NCBI GenBank assembly: GCA_025331435.1 | Contig: JAIWNI010000071.1 | Coordinates: forward strand, 1 to 64,000 | Length of the DNA stretch: 64,000 nucleotides | Source of the DNA: Choanephora cucurbitarum | Taxonomy: Eukaryota; Mucoromycota; Mucoromycetes; Mucorales; Choanephoraceae | Direction: 5' to 3' | Shown: one piece after another, positions 1 to 11,096 of the stretch | How the letters are laid out: each line of letters opens with the position of its first letter | Numbering within the stretch: position 1 is the first letter of the stretch | The notes under the pieces: generated by a model | Told to the model about the DNA's origin: nothing | Database searches by the model: none | The model's input: only the letters and a program-made list of their open reading frames with translations | Translations under genes and position numbers: made by a program

Positions 1-475
1 ATTTCCGCCTTGAATCTCGACTAGTAGATATTTGTAAAATAAAAACTATTAGGTTCGCAGCTCGAGTAGCCTGCCTCCTGTAATATAAACTAGAAATGTG
101 AAGTTGTACCTAAAGGCTTAGTAGATGCATCGTTATCATTGTTATTGTTATTATTGTTTAAAAAAGAAGTAGCTGTATTTAAAAGCTTTTTTAAAATCAG
201 AACAGGGGAAAATCTGACTATGGTAGAAAAAAGTTTTCCTTGATAAATTATCAGGTTAAAAAAAGTTTTCCCAGCTCTGCGGGCTTGTATTGTATCAGCT
301 CAAAAATTTCTATTAGGTGAAATTTGACCAAAGTGATAATTGTAACATTTGTTAATCGTTACACATTTTGTAAACAAAAGGGGTTGGGATAGTAAAGGTT
401 AAGGAAGAAAAAATTAGTCATTACTACTGCCACAACCAAAAATGTTATAACTACTAGATATGATGAAAGAGAGTG

Positions 476-517
<42 letters not shown>

Positions 518-971
518 TTTTGTAGTACAATAGCGTTTTGTTTCTTCTAATTTTAAGAGCCAAGTAGATTTGAGCGGTCAGTTTACGATTTTGAAAATTT
601 CCCCACTAGTTACTTAATAGCTTGCCCAACCAAACGCTGAATAGTCATGGGAAATTCATACATGTACGCTTACCAGCGTTTTGATACTGACCTACTCATT
701 GGCAAATCTTCTCTTGTTACTTTGCCTACTTTGCTTCTATTTCTCGCCCTTCCAATGTAAAGTTTTATTCATGTCTCGCTTATTCCTTACCATTGTTTTT
801 ACTTTCAAATTTCGTTTGGTATTAGCTGTGATGTTTCATTTAGCTTTATCTTTTTGGATTAGTTAGCACTGCTTGACAAAATAAAACTAGTTCTCACTCT
901 TCTTTAAATAAGAGAGGGACGATACGTTATTCACAAAGACCTAGTTAGCCATACTACAAGATATGCAGTAC
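1..971. other. AT-rich intergenic stretch
   Basis: I find no convincing gene here. The only open frame of note (681-866, +) encodes a very hydrophobic 61-residue peptide with no recognisable motif and is probably chance. The stretch holds a long CT dinucleotide run (about 479-514) and otherwise looks like spacer or the tail of a gene lying left of the window. Confidence 0.5.
479..514. repeat. (CT)n microsatellite
   Basis: An uninterrupted CT dinucleotide run of about 34 bases, seen directly. A similar tract occurs at about 17592-17624. Such tracts are common in promoters and spacers of AT-rich fungal genomes and are prone to length variation. Confidence 0.95.
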
Positions 972-1131
972 TACCCCGCAATAACGGAATCGATATTGCA
1001 GGGTTTGTGTGCCGCACAAATTTGAGATCGTACTCGCGTTAGGTGTAAGCTTTCACATTACATTACTGGTCCTTTTTTATTTGAGCACTAACAGGAGATG
1101 ACGAAACACGAAATTCCGTGATTGCGGGGTA
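972..1131. mobile_element. Candidate MITE with TA-flanked inverted repeats
   Basis: Positions 972-990 and 1113-1131 form a 19-bp inverted repeat with one mismatch; each arm begins TACCCCGCAAT when read inward. The outermost bases are TA on both sides, consistent with the TA target duplication of Tc1/mariner-type elements. The intervening 122 bp encodes nothing. The size (about 160 bp) and structure fit a non-autonomous miniature inverted-repeat element. The repeats differ from those of the intact mariner at 40076-41408, so it would belong to another family. Multiple genomic copies would be needed to confirm it. Confidence 0.5.
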
Positions 1132-1410
1132 ATGCTTTAGTAGCAAAACGAAAAGAAATACAGATAAATTTGCTCAGCGCTATGTGGAACAATTTGGATG
1201 CCTACTTTACAACACGTCTTTAAAAGCTCAGTTGCCTGTTTTGTCGTAGCAATTAATCTCAGAGATGTTACAAGCTTTGTAGTATTCGCAAAAAGTATAA
1301 ACGAATCGGCTGAAAAACACAAACAAAGAAACAAGCAAACTGTTTAATTTTGTGATTTACTTTAAGCTATTAACTACATCGTAGAAAACCGAGCGCGTCT
1401 TTGTTTTTGT

Positions 1411-1665
1411 TTACATTGGCGGCGCGTTGGCGGGAGGTTCCAAAGTCAAGCCACCTATAGTCTTGCCATTTCCATTTAGTGCATCTGTATTTCCACCATG
1501 TTCTTTAAACCACTTGAGATTCTTCTCTCTAGCTTCAGCTTCTGGGTCAAAGTTCTTTGCAGAATCTGGGACTTCTACAGGAATCACACGATCAGGAATA
1601 ATAGGAGGCAAAGTGAAGCCTTCGTTGGGGGCTGAGGAATCATCTTGGTTAGAGTTATCGCTCAT
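1411..1665 (-). CDS. Small orphan protein, 84 aa
   Basis: A single-exon frame from ATG (1663-1665) to a stop at 1411. The protein is acidic, hydrophilic and proline-rich at both ends (LPPIIPDRVIPVEVP near residues 19-33; a PPANAPP tail), with a charged helical centre (EAEAREKNLKWFKEHGG). There is no signal peptide, membrane segment or cysteine. I do not recognise the family. Composition and the ordinary ATG context (preceded by AAATG-type A-rich sequence) make it more gene-like than the shadow frame on the opposite strand, which merely mirrors it. It could be a small conserved fungal protein or the last exon of a longer gene. Confidence 0.55.
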   Translation of the reverse strand: MSDNSNQDDSSAPNEGFTLPPIIPDRVIPVEVPDSAKNFDPEAEAREKNLKWFKEHGGNTDALNGNGKTIGGLTLEPPANAPPM

Positions 1666-2432
1666 TTGTGATTGACTATTTGTGTTGATAAAAGTGATTG
1701 AGAGAAGAAAAAGAATTAGAGAAGCTATTTTTGAAAAAGAGAAAAGAAATTCACACAGAAACTAGCTGAAGGTTGTACAATGATGTCGCCCTGAGTCGGT
1801 AAGAGAATTAGGGTTTCAAAAAAGAAACAGTTGCAGATTGCATAATGCAAGTTATGACCAAGACTAAACTTGTGTAGATATTATGTCTTTTCATTTTAGC
1901 TTGTAATAACGCTTCTAAATCTCGGTAAGCAAAATGCATACCATTCACTTGTTCATAAAGGCAATACAATATGCAGCCTGATTAAAATGGTGATAATAGT
2001 ATCCAGCTTTATGAATAATAGTCTGTCTTTGGCTATTGTTGCTTGCGCGACAATTGATTTTTCTATAAGTAGCTAATTAAAAGCAATGGATTTTTGTTTC
2101 CTTGCTTTCTATAGAAAAAAAGGGAAGGGAGCAAAAGCTTCCTCTCCTGATCTTATAACTTCGAGCGCACAGTTACAGAAGTGAAGTTAGTTGCTGTTTG
2201 TTAACAGTCTTTTTTAGAAGAGGTATTAGCCAATGCTTCTGGCTTAGATGAAATTGCCGTAATGAAGTATATTGCTTAGGTAGCAAATCTCACTAAATAC
2301 AAACAAAGTTTTTAAAATTAGAGCAAGTTTTGGTTTCTTTTTTAATTTATTGATTGAAATTGATATTTGATTAGATCAGAATTAAAGTTTGCTACGGCTC
2401 GGCCGCCATGTATTAAGAGAAATTATAAAGAT
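1666..2432. other. Intergenic spacer
   Basis: No coding potential or RNA gene was seen. It contains the promoter side of the small minus-strand gene on its left and the 3' flank of the lipase gene on its right. Confidence 0.5.
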
Positions 2433-4225
2433 TTAGAAGCAAGTACCCATACCAATATCATAGTATCTATAGTTTCAAACAGAAAAAGAAAGCAATATGC
2501 GATTAGTCTTTGTATGTAAATAGAGACAGTAACTTGTACTTACTGCATGTGGTCCATCATGTTGAGGGCAAACGATCCGGCTGATGAAGAGCATTGTTTG
2601 GACTCGAGTGGAGTGTTACAAATTTCTAATGAATGTCGCATAAAAATCAGTAAGATTGCATACAATGATAATACTGATTAATTGAAAGCAGATACTTACG
2701 AACATTGCCGGTGACCTTCTTCCATGCTTCAACACCGGGATGAACGAAACCAATGGTAGGGGGAGGAGTTTGGGGAATAGGGTCACTCTTGTTGACAGAA
2801 CGGAAAACTGGGACCTTGCTGTTGACAACATAGTTAGCAAATGCCTTGTTTCCGACACGAGGACCACCATAAGTGAAGATCTTCAAGTTACTTGAGGTGA
2901 TTCTCTTATCACGTTGGGTAAGATCCATACCACCGAGCACAGCCAATGCACCACCAAGGGAGTGACTAAAGAATAATTAAACTCCTGTTGTGATTTAGTA
3001 AAGTTTTTATCTTACCCAGTAACAAGGATCTTGTAATCAGGGTTTGCATCAAGTTGAGCCTTAAGGATGGGATAATAAGTGCCGACTGAATCCTTAATAG
3101 CGTCATTAAAACCTATAGCAATATGTATTTAATGAGTAAATGCGCTTTCCAATGGCAAGCTGTAAAGCACCAAAATAAAATTCGTACCTTTGTGAACAGT
3201 AGCACCTGAGGCAGCAGGATAGCTAGTAGGTGTAGCGCTAAAATCCTAGACAAAAAATGAGTTTTCGTTTCAAATAAAGAAATGGTCTGACTTACAGTCA
3301 TCCAGTTTTGAGCTGAGATACTACCACGGAAACTAAGATAGATTGTCTTTTCAGCAGCACTGGTCATGATGAAACCATTGGTATCAGTCAAGGGAGTTCT
3401 GAAAGTCTTTATCATTTTACCATCGGGAACAGATCGCTTACATTGAGAGCAAGACCAACTAGGCATATATGTAGTACAATAAGCAGCAGAGGCAACACCA
3501 GCATATTTCTTGAAGACTGCAATTTGAGCGGCTGTAGCAGCTTGAGCAACAGAATCACGCTTTGAAACATCAGTCTTGTTTTGGCCATTTTCCAAGAATT
3601 TCTTGAAGTCACCGAATTGGTCAAACTTAGTGATATCCTTGTACTTGCTGAACCAATCTTTGAATTGACTCATACCACCCAATCCGCTGGAGCTGGAGTC
3701 AGATCCTGAAGATTGACCGAATTTTTGCATTAATTGGCTGAGCTTTTGCAAACCACCTTGTTGGAAGCCATCGCTGCTAGAAAAAGGTGATGCCAAAGGG
3801 AAGGAAGGGAAGCCACTAAGGCCGCTAAGACCACTAAGACCACCAAGGCCGCTACCAGAGCCACCAAGACCACCAAGACCACTGCCTAGACCACCGAGAC
3901 CACCAAGACCACTGCCAGAACCGAGACCACTGAGACCACCAAGGCCGCTACCAGAGCCAAGACCACTAAGGCCACTGAGACCACCAAGACCACCAAGACC
4001 GCTACCAGAGCTGCCGGAGCTGGAACTGTCAGAGCTAGAGCTGCTAGAGCTAGAACTACCATAGCCACCAAGACCGTTAAGAGCGCCAAGATCATTGGAG
4101 CTGGATTTTGAACCAGAAGTTACATCAGAGTCAGCAACAGGCGCAGCAAGAGCTGGGTTGAAGACCATGCAGGAGGTAAGAAGCAAAAGGTTGATTCCTT
4201 GAGTAATAGTAGAGAAAGCAACCAT
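2433..4225 (-). CDS. Secreted class 3 lipase with Gly/Ser/Leu-rich prodomain
   Basis: A triacylglycerol lipase of the Rhizomucor miehei type (alpha/beta hydrolase, Lipase_3), predicted to be secreted. Six exons join in frame to 488 residues: 3296-4225, 3188-3245, 3016-3112, 2700-2965, 2544-2625, 2433-2466. Residues 1-28 form a signal peptide (hydrophobic core LLLLTSCMVF, then ALA). A long low-complexity stretch of GLGGL and SGLSG units follows, up to about residue 150, then a propeptide-like segment. The lipase core shows YLSFRGS (oxyanion region), the nucleophile elbow GHSLGG split by an intron after G, then TYGGPRVGN, the acid region NKSDPIPQTPP, and the catalytic His in NMMDHMQYYDIG. The C-terminus ends GMGTCF, matching the family's cysteine-containing tail, which fixes the last tiny exon. 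The Gly/Leu repeat is not part of the usual lipase family. A TATA box lies about 75 bp upstream. Confidence 0.93.
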
Positions 4226-4298
4226 GTTTAGTGAAGTTTAAAGGAAAGGAAGGGTGAAGTATTAATTTGTACTGAATCAAAGTTTGCAGAATATGCGC

Positions 4299-4308
4299 TT
4301 TATATATA
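4299..4308 (-). promoter_or_regulatory. TATA box of the lipase gene
   Basis: On the minus strand the sequence reads TATATATAAA, about 75-85 bp upstream of the lipase ATG (4225) and followed by a C/T-rich leader. Spacing and sequence fit a strong inducible fungal core promoter. Confidence 0.6.
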
Positions 4309-4812
4309 CCATTTTAAAGTAGTACCAAGTAGGTGGCACAAATGTCACAATAAATTATGTTTATGTGAGTTAGCAGTTGCAAATATTCATTTTACAAGCT
4401 ATCTGTAAGCTATTCGCTGAATTTCAGATTATAACGTGCTACAATCTGCAAAAATTTCAAATCCCTTCGTGAAAGCAGGAGGCATGTTTGTTCATACCTT
4501 GTATCGAAGTTTAATGCAATTAATTTAATATGCTGTACGACAATTAGTAAATTAGTGTTTGTTATTCTTGTTGCTGTCATAAAGTCTAACTTAAAAAACC
4601 TGTAAGGGTTAAGACCGTGATGGTTTATCGCTTACAGATGTATAGCTCAATTATAATTGAAAAAGACAAACGTGTAAGCTCAATGCTATCAGTGAAGCCA
4701 TCGCATTTGGATAGAAAGATTCATGGTTCTTGTTTGGTCTTGATTCTAGTTGCATATGATTTACAAGTTCTTATTGTTTTCCTTTCTTGGAATAGAAACA
4801 AAGAGAGAACTT
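4309..4812. other. Upstream region of the lipase gene
   Basis: AT-rich and non-coding as far as I can see. The plus-strand frame at 4617-4859 has no recognisable features. Regulatory sites for the lipase probably lie here, but I can name none. Confidence 0.4.
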
Positions 4813-5180
4813 TTAGAAATTTTGTGCAGACGTTAATCTTTGTCCAATCAAATGACTGATATCCAAATAGCGATTGGGCATACGTTTTGGCCATGAAGAA
4901 TTGCCAATCTCATATTGTAGATTAATTGTATTAAGTGGCACTATCATACTATTGCTCCTGTCTTCTTGTGTTATATTTTGTAGTGAATTAACAGTAAATA
5001 TACCATACTCGATTTTGACTGGGAATGGGGGCCTTAACATATCCAAGCATTTGGCTGTGTAACCTTCTCTTAGTCTATTATTTACAAAGCTGTCTAGATC
5101 AACATCGTTCTTCGAAGATAGGACTCTTCTAGCAAACAATAGACAAGATGACTGTAGCCAGTCCAATGAGCAATTCTGTT
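4813..5180 (-). pseudogene. Isolated exon-like fragment, possible gene relic
   Basis: An open minus-strand frame of about 120 codons ends in TAA at 4813. It has no ATG at its start. Upstream it runs into a splice-acceptor-like AAAAAAACAG at about 5176-5185, so it looks like the last exon of a gene whose earlier exons I cannot find in the next 2 kb. Composition is protein-like, with segments FVNNRLREGYTAK and PVKIEYGIF. The pattern 'R-L-R-E-G-Y-T ... I-E-Y' faintly recalls the IML1/DEPDC5 family of the GATOR1 complex, but this is from memory and weak. Most likely it is a truncated remnant; alternatively a chance frame. Confidence 0.3.
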
Positions 5181-5185
5181 TTTTT

Positions 5186-6960
5186 CAATATGTTGATATG
5201 GATTGCAACAATAGTCCAATAAGCTTACACAATTCATTTCAATCCATTAAATGATTGGAGGGCAATTTGTATATATTCGTTGAATCAATTGAGCTAACAA
5301 GAGAAGCTGATATGAAAAACAAAAACTAACAATGTATAGGTAGCAGGCTTGAATTGGACTTTTATTTCTCTCTTTCAAAAAGACAACGTCTAAAAGAAAA
5401 CGATGCTAATCCGTTCTTGTAACTGATAATACAGACTACAATGTAGATGCATACTGTTTTATGTGGCAAACAAACAAAAATGTTCTTATGTTCTCGGTTT
5501 GTCATACTTGTGACTATAGGGAAATAGATGTAATTAAGAGAGAGTGACACAAGCGTGTGCACTCAATAAACTTCTTTTTACTATGTAGTGAATCAATCTG
5601 ATTAATACTGGCTTTATTTACCAGTTTCCAGCAACTTGGCCTTTTGTAGGACAAAGATTGAGTTGTTTAGATCTCAGAAAAAGTCTTCTAACTATGTATA
5701 TTCCCTTTACCTATGCAACTTTTGATAAATCATCTACAACTTCATAAGATAACCAACATTCATCAAACGAACTCAAAATTGCATCGCCTTAATTTTCGCC
5801 ATCAAACAAATCATCTCATCGTATATTATATGGGCCATTCCTGCTTTTGTTACAAAAGCCTAAGAAAATTGTGCTTTTTGTCAACCTCTAAAACACCTAA
5901 TTATTCTTTTGTATCGAATTGTCACTTGACAAACACTCGTGCGACGACAATTGTATAGATACAAACATTTTTTAATAAGACTTCTCGTTCTAGAGAATTA
6001 AACGAGCTTTCCTTTCCTATGTAATACTACTGTGCCTCTATCTAATCTACAACACCTATTGAGCAGAGCAATTAAGCCCTCTTGTTTAGAGTAAAACATT
6101 CTAGAGAGCAAATTAATTATTGCCTCAATCTAGCTTAGTCTGTTGAATCTTTTTTAAAGCCTATTTTGCCTGTTTAGGCAAGTGACAGCACAAAAAATTG
6201 AACGATCTGTGTCGACGTCTGTTAAGTTTTCTCTTCCAATGTTTGGTCAATGAAAACAAAATGCAAGACTTGAAGTCATACATTTGTTGGTTAGACGCAT
6301 TTGCATGGGAACAAAGAGTTAATTGACTATAACAAACTCCACTGCAGTAACAACGTGTATTTAAAGAAGAATATAACCATGCATGTACATGCATGCTATT
6401 TTGAGTGCCCTGATTCTATAAGGTTTGGACTTCAAGTGTGACTCAATATAGGAAAAATTAAGGGACAATCCTAAAGTCAGCTATACTGATATCTTGCAAT
6501 CAGCAATGTTTCAGATCATAAACCAGTTCTCTCTTTTGTAGTAAGATATACTGTAGTTTATGCTTGGTAGAAAGTGAGGTGATTTACGGAATAGGTACAT
6601 TAAGAGGTTTCATTTCTGAATAAATCTTGAAATAATTTTAAAGTTTGCCAGTCAGGTCAAAAGTTCGTAAAGTGTAATTGAGTTCCTCTCTTATCTTGAA
6701 GCTTTCGGAGGTTGTCATTCGGGAGTCTTAATGCTAAACATATATGTATTCTGTAAGAATTATGAGCATTCCAAGTTCATATGCCGAGAGCGTTCAAAAC
6801 TTAGTTGGTCGGTTTAAAGTAAGTTTCCAAAAATATCCAGCACTTTTCTTAGCCTTTTTGAAATTTCCTCTTTAATTGTTTGTACTTGCAGCTCAGATCC
6901 TGGAAGTTCCAAGAAGATCATTTCGAAATTGAAACTCCTTGATGGATTATACCAACTTTT
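5186..6960. other. Gene-free AT-rich spacer
   Basis: Several short frames on both strands, none with family motifs or plausible splice partners. No tRNA, tandem array or inverted repeat was recognised. Confidence 0.5.
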
Positions 6961-7092
6961 GTAAGAGAGTTAGACCCACCTTGAAAAAATCAAAGGTTCC
7001 AAAAAGCCTGCGATTATGCAAAAAGACCTGATGGAGAGGGTTTTTTTTTTAGCTTTTAAAAGACCTTTAATTTTTTTTTTACAGTGACAGAC
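6961..7092. repeat. Solo end of a dispersed repeat (CACTGTAAAAA terminus)
   Basis: The right edge, read on the minus strand, begins CACTGTAAAAAAAAATTAAAGG (edge at about 7088) and is followed inward by AGGTCTTTT- and AGGCTTTTTG-type motifs. The same order of motifs, with the same CACTGTAAAAAAA terminus, occurs at the right edge of the repeat block at about 36420-36610. I infer two copies of one dispersed element end. No coding sequence is associated with this copy. Confidence 0.4.
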
Positions 7093-7317
7093 ATGAAATC
7101 TTAAATGACAAATTAAATAAAAGATCAGGTTGAAAAGAATAATACATTCATTCAACAATGAACTTTGTTTTTTTTCCTTCTGTTCGCGTTTATTTTAGAA
7201 CAACATGTTCATTTCAATATACAGGCAAATTAAAAGAATAGAATTACAAGGTATACATATGGTAAAGAAAAAAGAAAGACAAGATGAAAAATTAACGTCC
7301 ATATAAGTTTCATGATT

Positions 7318-10300
7318 TTAAACAAGGTTAGTCATGATATTGTTCACGGTTGCTTGGGCGTCCGTTGTTCTAGGTTCAAGCTGCAAACTACGTTCGTAGT
7401 GTTCATCAGGATCATGATCTATGCTCATGTTCATTTTGATGAATTCTTGTAGTTCTGGTATAGTATGGAAATTATAAGCAAAATTTTGAAACTGTTGAAG
7501 TTCACGAATAACTTCAGCAGCTTTCTGCCGCTTAGCGAAATTGATTAGATTATTAGATTTAGGCAAGAAATCTGGATTGCCATCTTCAATAAAAGTTAAA
7601 TCTTGTAAATAGATACCCAAAAATGGAATACAGGGCGGGTTGACAGAGTGGATCATGTCTCTATAATCAGCAAAATTACGGTTGGCACCCATCAGCTTTC
7701 GAATTTGTGCTAGAGTTTGAGCAATGTTTCGGCTAGTCATAATCCAAGTCTTCTTGAGGCGACCGATTGCACTGTTTTCAAAGGAAGACAAAATGGCCAT
7801 ACATGTATTGAAGTTGTTCAAGTTTCGACATTGCTATAATCTCATAAATTTTACTGCCTTAAGAATAATCAAGAGAGAACTTACATCTGCCACATGTACC
7901 CAAAACTTGATCATTGTTGCACGCTTCTTTGGTTCTTCATGAAACAAGATACTGCTTGTCACCCAGTCTGTCATTTGATTACAGTATTTGATAGATTGCT
8001 TAATATTGACAGCAACAGAGCCATTGGAGCCATCTTGAGACCATGCCTTGCCAAGTAGCTCAATGGGACGAATGCCACTATATAGCTTGAAATCGAGAAT
8101 GCTTAACTGTCTGGCCATCTCGAGCGGGTCTATGTCTAATAACTGGAAGTTGGTTATATTCTTAGGGTAAATAGGATCGGGGCCAGAAACCGCATTAGGC
8201 ACAAACTTCTTCATTTCTCCACTTGAACTCAGTTCAATACGCTTCTTAATAAGCTTGAGTAACTGATTAGCAGCCAAAGAAGATATATCTCGAATATGAG
8301 TGTTTGTAAAATATTCAAATCGACTCAACAAATGCTCGTCTTCATCAATGTAATAATTTTCGAGCCAGTTCTTCATAATGTTAAACACTCTGATGAAAAA
8401 AAAAAAAAATAAACATTTTCAGTATGTGCATGTACTGACTCTTTCTCCCTCTCTTACCTCAAACGAACTAATTTTTGCTTACGCTCGGTCCATACAACCA
8501 GTTGCTTTGGTGTCAGCATATCAGGAGGAAGAATATTGTAACGAGCTTCTAATAAGCTTACAATTTCTTCTGTAGTAGCAAAAGATCTATAAGTTAGCAA
8601 AAATGTTGCAATAAAGCTTGTATCTAGTATAGAGAATATCATAAGTTAACATAACAAATGAGGTTTTTTTTTTCACATCTATCTTACCTAGTGTGTCATG
8701 CACTGTAAGACGTTCTATAAGAGCAGCAAGAGTACCACCTCTTACTAAACCTTCTGGACTAAACTCAATTTCTTCGGGAAGGTAATCAGGTCCTAATCCA
8801 TCATCGATTTCTGACGCGGAGCTATCTGTGCGGATACTTTGCTGACGTCTGCGCATAGCAAGGTCGCCAACGGTTTTCAAGCCGCTTACTGTCAGAGAAT
8901 TGTTGGCCTGAGCAACAGATGCAAATGTTCCACGACGAGCTAAATTGAACTCTGTTGTATCAGAATCTATAAGGCCCTCATGGCTACGAGGACTAAGTGG
9001 AGCTTGATGCTCATGGACTAATGACACTGAGCTAGAGGAAAGTCTTCTGATTTGTGCAAAAGTCGAAGATGTAGGTGAGGGGGTTACTGTATCTTCATGA
9101 GTGGCACCAATGATGCGTTTCCTTTCATTCACCATCATGATCACACTCTGCTCAATACCAGCAATGGCGTCCTTCATGCTAGCAATAGATTCATGAATCG
9201 TGTTTACTGATTCGTCAAGATTTGCATGTATATTAGTTATTGTCTGTGTTGCACCAAACAATTGTCCCACAGCGGTGTATAGGCTCTGGCGACTGATTCG
9301 ATAGTTGACAACAGATTGAGCATGCATGTCAATGTGATCAAGATTGATTTCGTCTAAAATATTCATGTATTGGCTGATTTGACCCGATAGGTTGCGAAAC
9401 ATCGAAACTGCTTCTGTTCTTTCTTCTTGAAAATCGGCTTTCTTTTCTGCTTCTGATCGTTTTAATATATCGGATGCCAATACAGAAAATGTTTCTGTTG
9501 AGCAATGTATTTGATACGAGTAAGCCTGTAGGTTTAATACAAGGTCTTGGTTGAGCAGGTATTTGGCTTTCTGAACTAGGGGCATTCCAGCTTCCATACC
9601 ATTACCCATCTTTTTATCATCTACTAAACTAGTCTCGCTAGCATTCACTCTACTGTAACTGTTAAGCATTGATGGATCACAAGGAAGTTGAGAGACATCG
9701 TTCAAAAGTCTTGGGTTTACATAATTTATAGTAACATCGCGCTGTTGGCATAGGGTTACAAAATTGCGCACTGCTAATAAGACGTCGTTAGCGTCTTTCT
9801 GGATTTTTTGAAAAGTACTAGGTGTAGATGGTGAGATTTCAGATGTTTCTGAACCCATTTTGGATGACAAAACAAGCTTTGAAAGTGAGGACATGATGGC
9901 CCGTCGTGGTTCTCTAAAGACGGGATCTTGGAGTAATTGAGAATCCTTCTCCATAGACCGAGATGCATAAAGCATAAGGCGTACACTCTCTACAACAAAT
10001 GCTGTTTTTAACTGCAGTTCAGTATGCTGACCTTTTTGAGCTGTATTGATAAGCTGATGAATCGAAAGTGCCACATCAGAGGAAATCTTTTGCCATGTCA
10101 ATTCTTCAGCTGTTCCAGATTCCTGCTGAATAGATGATTGGCGTACATAAGCAGGGTAATCTGAATCTTCATTCTCGTCTTGTTGTTCATCTTTTAATGT
10201 ACTTTTCTTCTGTTGCACAAAGAAAATAAATAAAGAAATGAGACCGAGACACAATCTTGCATTGTTTTTTTTTTTTACCAATCGGCCAGTTTTCTCATCA

Positions 10301-11096
10301 ATCTCTTCACGATCCCATGTTGTCTCTTGGGTCAACAAATTGCAGTAATAGACTCTTCCTTGAGGTGTCTTTCTTTCAACCCAGTTTTCCATTAGCTAAA
10401 ATAGACAGATAGCTTAGTCTTCTCTATTGTCCAACATGTCTTCTTTTTACCTCTTTTGCTGTAGTCTCTGTCTCTGTAGTAAGATAGTTTTGTTCTCTTG
10501 ACTTATCTGAAAGAAAGCTATCTCTTTTATTTGGATTTGCATCATGATCTTCAATGAAAATTCGATCAGGATCTACGGGATGATGTGACTGAATTTCTCC
10601 TGTGTTTTCATTGTAGTAATACCAAGATTGGCCATCCTCTCCCATTTGCAAAATCCAGCCTTCTGGCAAATTGTTGTTGATTTTATTGGTTTCAGAGTGA
10701 TCCAAATTAGCCATGAACGGACTTGTCTGTGCAGATTCTAGATAGCTATGAAGCAATGGTGAATATAAGCTGCCAGCCGTTAAGTGTTCATGAGGACTAA
10801 TGGCTTTTTCTGATATGACTTCTACATAATTGCTAGGAAACCATCCTCTTTTGCCATTACACCTATATATATATTCATTATCAAGCCACATTAGATTTTT
10901 TCTCTCTAAAACACAAAGAACAGATTCTTTATTCAAGATGATCTCACCATCCATCCCACCATCCTGATTCCAACTTGGCAAGCACCTCGATGATGTCGTC
11001 TTTTTCGAAATTTAGTGATGAACTTTCTTCTGATGCATAAGGATAAAGTGCTCTAACTTGACAAAGTAATTTCGGAAGAGGTGACATAGAAGTCAT
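7318..11096 (-). CDS. Cdc25-type Ras guanine-nucleotide exchange factor (SH3-WW-WW-RasGEF)
   Basis: Activates Ras by catalysing GDP release, the entry point of the fungal Ras-cAMP-PKA pathway; expected at membranes. Seven exons (10948-11096, 10451-10862, 10279-10395, 8688-10209, 8458-8623, 7885-8389, 7318-7833) join in frame to 1128 residues. Domains in order: SH3 at about 8-65 (ALYPYAS, ESGWWDGW, then GWFPSNYV across intron 1); WW at about 110-145 whose second Trp is replaced (SHHP); a second WW at about 188-222 (VYYCN, TTWD); a long helical spacer; RasGEF_N at about 705-860 (FIATFLLTYRSF); catalytic CDC25 domain at about 870-1110 (ILHEEP-like FHEEPKKRA, KTWIMTS, PFLGIYLQDLTFI). The 69-nt intron 10210-10278 is in frame and stop-free, so its retention cannot be excluded. 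The start at 11096 is preferred over an in-frame ATG at 11174, which would add a hydrophobic pyrimidine-run translation. Confidence 0.93.

Noticed and set aside
681..866. 61-aa hydrophobic peptide
   Set aside because: AT-rich DNA readily gives Leu/Phe-rich frames; no start context, partner exon or motif supports it.
3886..4095. Val/Leu/Ala-rich frame within the lipase repeat
   Set aside because: An alternate register of the Gly/Leu repeat, apparently a membrane protein only because of base composition.
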